This document shows, in pieces, positions 58,310 to 64,000 of a stretch of DNA of 64,000 nt. The DNA is taken from positions 744,001-808,000 of the forward strand of contig NZ_LS991951.1 of assembly GCF_900476105.1 (NCBI RefSeq), read 5' to 3'. The translations under genes were made by a program, and so were the position numbers. The stretch comes from Mycoplasmopsis edwardii (lineage in GTDB: Bacteria > Bacillota_I > Bacilli_A > Mycoplasmatales > Metamycoplasmataceae). Under the pieces are notes generated by a model. It searched no databases, was not told where the DNA came from, and was given only the letters and a program-made list of their open reading frames with translations. How positions within the stretch are numbered: the stretch's first letter is position 1; the number at the start of each line of letters is the position of its first letter.

Positions 58310-58866
58310 TATTTACCCCCTATTTGAGGTTTTTTAATATAAAAAGGTTGAATATTGATTAAATTATTTTCTTTCTTAAATATATTTTTAGTTTTAAAAA
58401 AGTTTTTAATAAGTTTTTCAAAATCATATTCTATTAATTCATTTTCTTTATCAATAACTTGAACTTTATTTAAATAATCACCTTTAGTAAAATCTGTGTA
58501 GCTTAAATGATAAACCTTTGAACCTTGAGCATCCAAATAAAAATCATTAGAATCATTTTTGATAATATTAACTAACTCAAAAGTGTTAGTGGTATAAAAC
58601 TCTTGGTTCTGTAACATCGCTATTGTTCTTAAATAAATAAGAGAAGATCTTACACCTGTAAAATATCCGGGTCCTAAATTTGTATAAAAACCATTAATAT
58701 CTATTGTTTTGATATTGTTCTTTTCTAAAATATTTTTAAATTCTGAAATTATTAAATCAACTTTCTTTTTATGTTTTCTAATTAAGGTGTAATCAATTAT
58801 ATTAAAATCATGATCAAATAAGATAAGAAGAAAATCACTGCTTGAGGTGTCTAAAAATATATTCAT
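58309..58866 (-). CDS. tsaB: TsaB-like threonylcarbamoyladenosine biosynthesis protein
   Basis: 185 aa. Paralog of TsaD that acts as its partner and stabiliser. MNIFLDTSSSDFLLILFD is an ASKHA opening, and GFYTNLGPGYFTGVRSSLIY the conserved TsaB/TsaD motif (GPGSFTGxRxG usual). It is shorter than E. coli TsaB and quite diverged in its second half. The start overlaps the tsaE stop by one nt, its stop overlaps the tsaD start by one nt. Confidence 0.9.
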   Translation of the reverse strand: MNIFLDTSSSDFLLILFDHDFNIIDYTLIRKHKKKVDLIISEFKNILEKNNIKTIDINGFYTNLGPGYFTGVRSSLIYLRTIAMLQNQEFYTTNTFELVNIIKNDSNDFYLDAQGSKVYHLSYTDFTKGDYLNKVQVIDKENELIEYDFEKLIKNFFKTKNIFKKENNLINIQPFYIKKPQIGGK

Positions 58867-59258
58867 TAATTAACCTCGATTCTATATGAGTGTGTATTAT
58901 CCTTATTTAATTCACAATTAATTACTATAACATTCTTAAAAGTTAAGTTATGTAAATTAGCTCATTCAATTGCTATTATATTATCATCAAAATAATCTTC
59001 GAATTCTTCAATATCACCTTTATAGTTATATAAATCAATGTGAACTAAACCATCATATGTTTTCATGTAATTAAAAGAAGGAGAAGTTATGTTTTGTTTT
59101 ATACCAATTTTTTTTGCTAATTCTTTAACAAAAGTAGTTTTACCCGCACCAAGGTCACCAATTAAATAAATGATTTTATGTTTTTTAATTTCATCAAATC
59201 ATTCATCAAGAATTAGGTTTAATTCTTTTGTGGATTTTAGATTGTATGTTTTACTCAT
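58866..59258 (-). CDS. tsaE: TsaE ATPase of the t6A pathway
   Basis: 130 aa. IIYLIGDLGAGKTTFVKELA is a Walker A, and SPSFNYMKTYDG and VHIDLYN the TsaE motifs. It regenerates the TsaB-TsaD complex by ATP hydrolysis. TGA-Trp codons (DEWFDE, IEWANL) hide it in the standard code. The stop is TAA fused to the tsaB ATG (TAATG). Confidence 0.94.
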
Positions 59259-59259
59259 G

Positions 59260-60117
59260 TTATTTAGTGTACTTTTCTAAAAGTTTTCTTAAATTTTTAC
59301 CTTTTATAATAACGATAGCATCAGGGCCAGTGTGAACAGAAATGATGTTAGGAATAGGTAAAATGTATGGTGTTAATTTATATTTAGATTCTAAATATAA
59401 AACAATAGTTTTGGTATCTTCGTTATGTTCACCTAAAATAACTACTTCATCATTATTTTGTTTTGATTCAAACTTTTCATCAATAACATTTTGAACTGAT
59501 TTTAAGAAAACTCTACCCTTACCTTGTTTTTCAAGTGAACCATTTTCGAATCTTATTAACGGAACAATTTGTAAAAGTTTTGCAATTGTGGCTGCACCTT
59601 TTGAAAGCCTTCCTCCTTTTACAAGGTAATCGTTGTATTTGGGTAATAATGTAATATCTAATTCGTCGTTATTTCAAACCGATGTGTTTTTAAATGCTTT
59701 ATCAAAACCAAACGTTTCTAGTTCACTCAAAAACTTTTCAAGTCTAAATAAAATAGTTTGAGCAACATCAACTGATTCAACAACATATACATTATTAAAT
59801 TCTCGAGCAAGCACGCTTAAAGTATTATATTGGCTTGATAATTTAGTTGATAAAGGGAATACTACAACCTTTTTGTATTCCTTAGATAACTCTTCAATTA
59901 ATGCTTTAGATTGACCTAAAGGTGTTGCAGATGTTTTAAATGTTTTGGTATTTAAATTAAAGTGTTTGAAAAAAGTTTGTGTATTAATGTCTACACCATC
60001 ATTATATAGGATACCATCCAATTCAATTTGGAGTGGAAGATAGAATAAATTAAGTGATTCTGCTTGTCTTTTATCAAGACCACATGCTGAATCAACAACA
60101 ATAGCTAGTTCTTTCAT
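59260..60117 (-). CDS. DegV family fatty-acid-binding protein
   Basis: 285 aa, usual DegV length. DegV proteins bind a fatty acid and present it to the FakA kinase for lipid synthesis. The start is VVDSACGLDKRQAE, with FKTSATPLGQ and KVVVFPLSTKLSSQYNT (lipid-binding Ser/Thr). KGGRLSKGAATIAKLLQIVP and VHTGPDAIVIIK mark the second domain. TGA-Trp near 59671 joins its halves. It is the first gene of the degV-tsaE-tsaB-tsaD unit. TATAAT (forward 60125-60130), seven nt and ATG imply a leaderless start. Confidence 0.9.
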
Positions 60118-60124
60118 AATTTTA

Positions 60125-60149
60125 ATTATATAATAAAATTTGCTATAAT
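60125..60149. promoter_or_regulatory. Divergent leaderless promoters of degV and the tRNA-binding gene
   Basis: The 39-nt spacer 60118-60156 carries TATAAT on both strands. Minus: forward 60125-60130, then seven nt and the degV ATG (60117). Plus: 60144-60149, then seven nt and the ATG at 60157. Neither gene has a Shine-Dalgarno sequence. Confidence 0.7.
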
Positions 60150-60156
60150 TTAGAAC

Positions 60157-60729
60157 ATGATTATAGTTAATAATATAAGTAATTTTTACAAAAATTCATC
60201 AATTATTTTTGTTAATTCAGAAGTAAAAAGTGAAAGACAAATTACTATGAATGACTTAGTTTTTTTTGTAAATTCTAAGAATGAAGTTCATAGTATTAAT
60301 ATTCAAAATAATGATAAATATGGAATCAAAAACAAAAAGTATTATATTGAGGATTTAAACAACTTAAGTGAAGTTTTAAAAGTTATTAAAGAAAACAATT
60401 TAGTTGTTAATGATTCAAAAAAGTTTGTTTATAAAAAAATCACAAAAAGAAGAGAACATCCTGAATCAAACAAATTATTTATTATAACTTTATTTGATGG
60501 TGAGAAAGAAGTTGAAATTGTTACTAATACATTAGATTCATTAGAAGGTAAAGTTATTGTTGTTGCAAATTTAGGAGCAACAACTTTCGATGGTACAGAG
60601 ATCCTAAAAGGAAAAGTAATGGGTGTTGAAAGTCCTGGTATGGTTGTAAGCTATAAAACTCTTGGATTAGAAAATGAAGGACTGATATTTGGTTCAGAAG
60701 ATGAAATTGGTAAGGAATTTATTTTTTAG
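60157..60729 (+). CDS. tRNA-binding domain protein (YtpR type)
   Basis: 190 aa. The N-terminal half is a poorly conserved Lys/Asn-rich mixed domain. The C-terminal half (about 95-185) is the EMAP/YtpR tRNA-binding OB fold: TKRREHPESNKLFIITLFDG, VANLGATTFDGTEILKGKVM and GVESPGMVVSYKTLGL. Free-standing YtpR proteins match the N-terminal extra domain of PheRS beta. A role with tRNA is likely, the target unknown. Two nt separate its stop from the tyrS start. ATG 60157 is nine nt from the end of a TATAAT, so the mRNA is probably leaderless. Confidence 0.88.
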   Translation: MIIVNNISNFYKNSSIIFVNSEVKSERQITMNDLVFFVNSKNEVHSINIQNNDKYGIKNKKYYIEDLNNLSEVLKVIKENNLVVNDSKKFVYKKITKRREHPESNKLFIITLFDGEKEVEIVTNTLDSLEGKVIVVANLGATTFDGTEILKGKVMGVESPGMVVSYKTLGLENEGLIFGSEDEIGKEFIF

Positions 60730-60731
60730 TT

Positions 60732-61973
60732 ATGGAAATTATTAAAGATTTAACTCAAAGAGGAATTTTAAAAGATGTAACTAATCTTGAGAAATTTCAA
60801 AATATAGACAAAGATGCGAAAATTTATTCTGGATTTGATCCAACAGCGATCAGTTTACACCTTGGTAACTATATTCAAATTTTAACTTTATTAAGACTTA
60901 AGAAAGCAGGTATTAAAACACTTGCGATTGTTGGTGGTGCTACAGGAACAATTGGAGATCCGACATTTAGATCAACAGAAAGAATTCAATTAAGCAATGA
61001 TGAAGTAAATAAGAATAAAATGAACATTATTAAGCAATTAGAAAGTTTTGGTATTGAAGTTTTTGATAACCTCAAATTTTATGAAAACATGAATATTTTA
61101 GACTTCTTAAGAGAAGTTGGTTCTTCAATCAATGTGGCTTATATGCTGAACAAAGATTCAATTGCAAAGAGATTAGAAAATGGTTTAAGCTTTACAGAGT
61201 TTAGTTACACAATAATTCAAGGTTGAGACTTTTATGAGTTATATAAAAACCACAATGTTCATGGTCAATTTGGTGGATCAGATCAATGAGGGAATATAAC
61301 AAGCGGACTTGAAATTATTTCTAAAAAAGTATCACAAGATCATAAGGCATTTGCTTTTACAACTAATTTATTAACAGATCAAAATGGGAACAAGTTTGGT
61401 AAATCAACAGGCGGCGGAAATCTTTGACTAGACAAAAACTTAACAAAACCTTATGATATGTATCAATTCCTATTAAATCAACCTGATGCTGAAATTGAAA
61501 AATTATTAAATTGATTAACTTTCTTATCTTATGACGAAATTAAAAAGATCATGAAAGATCATGAAAATGATCCTAAGTTAAGAATTGCTCAAAAAGCATT
61601 AGGATATGAAGTTATTAAAGATATTCATGGTGAAAGTGAAGCAAATAAAGCAAGATCAATTAGTAAATTATTATTTGATAAAAATATTGATTTAGATTCA
61701 ATGAAAATTGAAGAAATTGAAGCAATTGATAATGAAATTAAAACTCTTGAATTAAGTGGTGATTTAAATTTAGTCGAGGAATTAATTTCAAATAAAGTTA
61801 TTAAATCAAAAAGAGAAGCAAGAGAGTTTATAGAAAAAGGTTCACTAAAATTAAATTTTGAACCAATTTCTGAAGATCAAAAAGTTAATTCAAAATATTT
61901 CGAAAACAAGTATGCGTTATTACATGTTGGTAAGAAAAATGTTTATATAATAAAAATCAAAACTAATAAATAG
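60732..61973 (+). CDS. tyrS: Tyrosyl-tRNA synthetase
   Basis: 413 aa, normal length. Class I synthetase that charges tRNA-Tyr. HIGH-like HLGNYIQ, the AIVGGATGTIGDP strand, QGWDFYELYK and GGSDQWGNI build the Tyr site, and NKFGKSTGG is the KMSKS equivalent. The C-terminal S4 domain (SNKVIKSKREAREFIEKGSL, NSKYFENKYALLHVGKKNVY) ends the protein. Many TGA-Trp codons between 61224 and 61512 hide the middle in the standard code. Confidence 0.97.
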
Positions 61974-61985
61974 TTTTGATTTTTT
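61953..61985. terminator. Bidirectional terminator overlapping the tyrS end
   Basis: AAAATCAAAACT (61953-61964) pairs with AGTTTTGATTTT (61972-61983), 12 bp, with T tracts on both strands. It also closes the minus-strand DJ-1 gene (stop at forward 61987-61989). Confidence 0.85.
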
Positions 61986-61986
61986 C

Positions 61987-62562
61987 TTATAAAATTATTT
62001 CTTTTGCCTCAGGCTTACCTGCAAAAATTTTGTATGTGCTTAATGCAATTTTATAACCAAAAATTTCAATTAAAGCTATAAATGCAAGTTTGGCAGAAGA
62101 ATATGGTGAGTTACCTGTATAAAGTTTATTCTTAGAAATAGAGACCAAATTATCTTGTCAATTTGAATTTCTAAAATCTATACTTCAATCTGTTGGATAC
62201 CCTGAAAATTCTTCGTTTGTGATAATGCTTTTTTCACTTAAAACATTTGGAGCATCGCAAACAGCAATAATTTTATTTTGTTCTTTTTTGTAAAAGTCTT
62301 TAATAATATTTAATGATTTATCATTTTTTCTAAGTGCTTGTGCACCTGAACCACCTGGGATAAAAATTAAATCATAATCATCAATATTTACTTCATTCAA
62401 AATATTATCAACAAAAGCAAATCCATCAGAACCTTTAGCGACTTTTAAAGTAGGATTGTAAAAATCAATTTTGTTAAATTGTTTTGATGTTTTGAATATT
62501 GTTAATGGTGTAACTAATTCGACATCTTTAAAATTATTTTCAATAATAACTAATAAATTCAT
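61987..62562 (-). CDS. DJ-1/PfpI family protein
   Basis: 191 aa. IAVCDAPNVLSEK holds the nucleophile-elbow Cys (about residue 102), and LIFIPGGSGAQAL the glutamine-amidotransferase-like Gly loop. The family includes glyoxalase/deglycase, protease and chaperone-like members, and the activity cannot be told from this sequence. TGA-Trp codons (YPTDWSID, NWQDN) extend it. Its ATG overlaps the upstream membrane-protein stop by one nt (TAATG), so it is co-transcribed with that gene. Confidence 0.9.
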
Positions 62563-63467
62563 TATGCTTTTCTTCTAATAAATTTTTTGTAAATTAAGAA
62601 TAAGATTAAAACTAATGGAATTAACACAACAATAACAAAGATAATAATATATGTTTTAATTCATGCTTTGTTTTCTGCTCTTCTTCTTTCCTCAACAAGT
62701 TTTTTAACTGCAATAGCGTTTTCACCTGTACCGAAGTTTGCTTGAATATCTTGAATTCTTTTTTTATCATATAAGATAACTAAAACATAAAGAGCAATAA
62801 CACCGAGAATCACACATAAATCAATAATTAATAATAAATTAACGTTTCCAAATGCTGTTTTAAATCACTTACTAAAATCAATTAAGAAGTGAACATTAAA
62901 TCCATTTGAGGTTGTATTACCATCAAAGTTTGAACCAATTTCTCAAATTTGATCTTTTAACGCTAAAATAATAATATTGAATAAACCAAAGTATGTTAAG
63001 AAGAAAACTAACCCTCAAGTCAATCTTAATCCTTTTAATACTAATGCTTGATAAATATCAACAAACATCGAGCTAGATGAAGCATCTGCTTGTAAATAAT
63101 TTGTTCTAAAATTATTTCTAACCTTACTTCATCCAGATACTTTAATTAGGCTTTTTGTCATAAACATGAAACTAATAAGTAATGGAAATGCTAATAAAAT
63201 GTAATATGTAACAATACCATTTGATTTTTCATTAATGAAATATCATAAAAAGTTTGTTAACATACCTATAATTGAACCTAAAACAATTAGTCCTCAAAAG
63301 ATTGCTGAAATAACTCTAACATTTCTTTCTTTTCTAATAATTGTGTATGTTTGTGGATTCAACTGTTTTTGTGGATCTGTATAAAGTTTTCTTTCGTTGT
63401 TGTTTTGCAGGTTGACTTGTGCGGTTTTTAATTCTAATCCTTCATTAGGTCTTTTTGGTCTAAACAT
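62562..63467 (-). CDS. Predicted membrane protein of unknown function
   Basis: 301 aa, family not recognised. A charged N-terminal tail of about 50 residues is followed by hydrophobic helices at about 53-77 (ISAIFWGLIVLGSIIGMLTN), 85-105, 138-158 and 205-228, and one near 275-295 (IKTYIIIFVIVVLIPLVLIL). An EERRRAENK stretch sits before the last helix. Its start is 2 nt after the stop of the partial gene upstream. Several TGA-Trp codons (SGWSK, DQIWEI, SKWFK) hide it in the standard code. No catalytic motif can be seen. Confidence 0.82.
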
Positions 63468-63469
63468 AA

Positions 63470-64000
63470 TTAGTTTCCACCTTCAGAATTATTTTCGCTA
63501 TTGATTCTTGCTAATTCTCTTTCTTTTAAGAAATTAATTAATGATTCAACTGTTTTTTGAATATCAACTTTACTGTGAATACTTTCATCACTTACTAATT
63601 TATCAAGTATTTTTGTTAATGATTTAATTGTTTGATTATTTAAGTTTTGAGTAGCACCTTGTAATAATTTGATTTTATCATCAAGATCTGGTTCAGCAAG
63701 TTTTGCTTCTCTATATAATTCAGCAATTTCTTCGCTGATGAACTGTGAAAGCAATTCTCTTTTTCTTTCTGTTGTTGTTTGAGGTAAGTTGTATTCTGCA
63801 TACCTAGGATCTTTAACAGCTTCTGCATTAATTCTAACTTGAGCCTTATCCACGATATCTTTAATACTTTCGTTAAAGTTGTTTTCTTTTGCTTTTTCTT
63901 TGATGAATGGAACAATAACATCAAATACTCTTTTATCATTTAGTAATGTAGAAATATCTGAAAGTAATAAATCCACTTTCTTTTTGTCTTCTGCCGAAAG
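63470..64000 (-). CDS. C-terminal part of a helical protein (runs off the window)
   Basis: The frame is open to the window edge, so the N-terminus is missing. At least 176 residues are visible. They are soluble, very rich in Leu, Lys, Glu and Ile and predicted all-helical, with no Cys, and end in an acidic tail (INSENNSEGGN). It reads continuously from LSAEDKKKVD; the GTG at 63974-63976 is not a likely start because the frame goes on upstream. It is first of a unit with the membrane protein and the DJ-1 protein. Function not recognised. Confidence 0.7.
   Translation of the reverse strand, partial: LSAEDKKKVDLLLSDISTLLNDKRVFDVIVPFIKEKAKENNFNESIKDIVDKAQVRINAEAVKDPRYAEYNLPQTTTERKRELLSQFISEEIAELYREAKLAEPDLDDKIKLLQGATQNLNNQTIKSLTKILDKLVSDESIHSKVDIQKTVESLINFLKERELARINSENNSEGGN

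Overview
The window is a typical low-GC mollicute (Mycoplasma sensu lato) chromosome. Nearly every long gene reads through in-frame TGA codons, which must mean Trp. There is no peptidoglycan gene. Lipoprotein signals, a membrane nuclease, an MG467/MG468-like ABC/FtsX pair and a P80-P60-HinT operon (described in Mycoplasma hominis) point to the hominis/synoviae side of the group. I cannot name the species. Many genes are given here with ends that run across TGA codons; a standard-code reading would cut them into pieces.

Layout. 0-3.4 kb: end of an unidentified gene (possibly lgt), trxB, a 537-aa repeat protein with YP motifs, and a decayed gene. 3.4-11.1 kb (minus): lysS, parC, the energising module of an ECF vitamin transporter (ecfT, ecfA2, ecfA1) and rnhB. 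11.1-16.3 kb: a small CxxC protein (+), then a membrane-anchored nuclease and the str operon rpsL-rpsG-fusA (minus). 16.5-25.4 kb (minus): one 2967-residue lipoprotein whose N-terminal half carries the same YP motif as the protein at 1.2 kb. 25.5-29.2 kb (minus): P80-P60-HinT. 29.3-32.7 kb: a hypothetical gene, a solitary 5S rRNA, and rpmH-rnpA-yidC. 32.9-35.9 kb (+): serS and two Cof-type HAD phosphatase genes, the first broken at an A8 run. 35.9-50.8 kb (minus): ABC ATPase, a 2659-aa FtsX-type permease, ftsH, tilS, pth, recD2. 50.76-51.02 kb: five DnaA boxes (likely oriC). 51.0-55.3 kb (+): dnaA, dnaN, an S4 protein, rpsP, trmD, rplS. 55.3-60.1 kb (minus): ligA and degV-tsaE-tsaB-tsaD. 60.2-62.0 kb (+): a tRNA-binding-domain protein and tyrS. 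62.0-64.0 kb (minus): a DJ-1/PfpI protein, a membrane protein and a partial gene.

How the genes fit together. Most of the window is housekeeping: replication start and ligation, translation, tRNA maturation (tilS, trmD, pth, tsaBDE, rnpA), membrane protein insertion and turnover (yidC, ftsH), and vitamin uptake. The accessory, surface-exposed part is the two YP-repeat proteins, the nuclease, P80/P60 and the giant FtsX permease. Operons are compact: many neighbours overlap by 1-23 nt, often as TAATG. Several genes have TATAAT placed so that transcription should start at or next to the ATG, suggesting leaderless mRNAs.

Most notable: the two unlinked YP-repeat proteins, the frameshifted HAD gene at a homopolymer, the giant lipoprotein and giant permease, two perfect 19-bp hairpins, the leaderless-promoter pattern and the oriC separated from rpmH-rnpA. 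No CRISPR array, transposon, tRNA gene or riboswitch was recognised.
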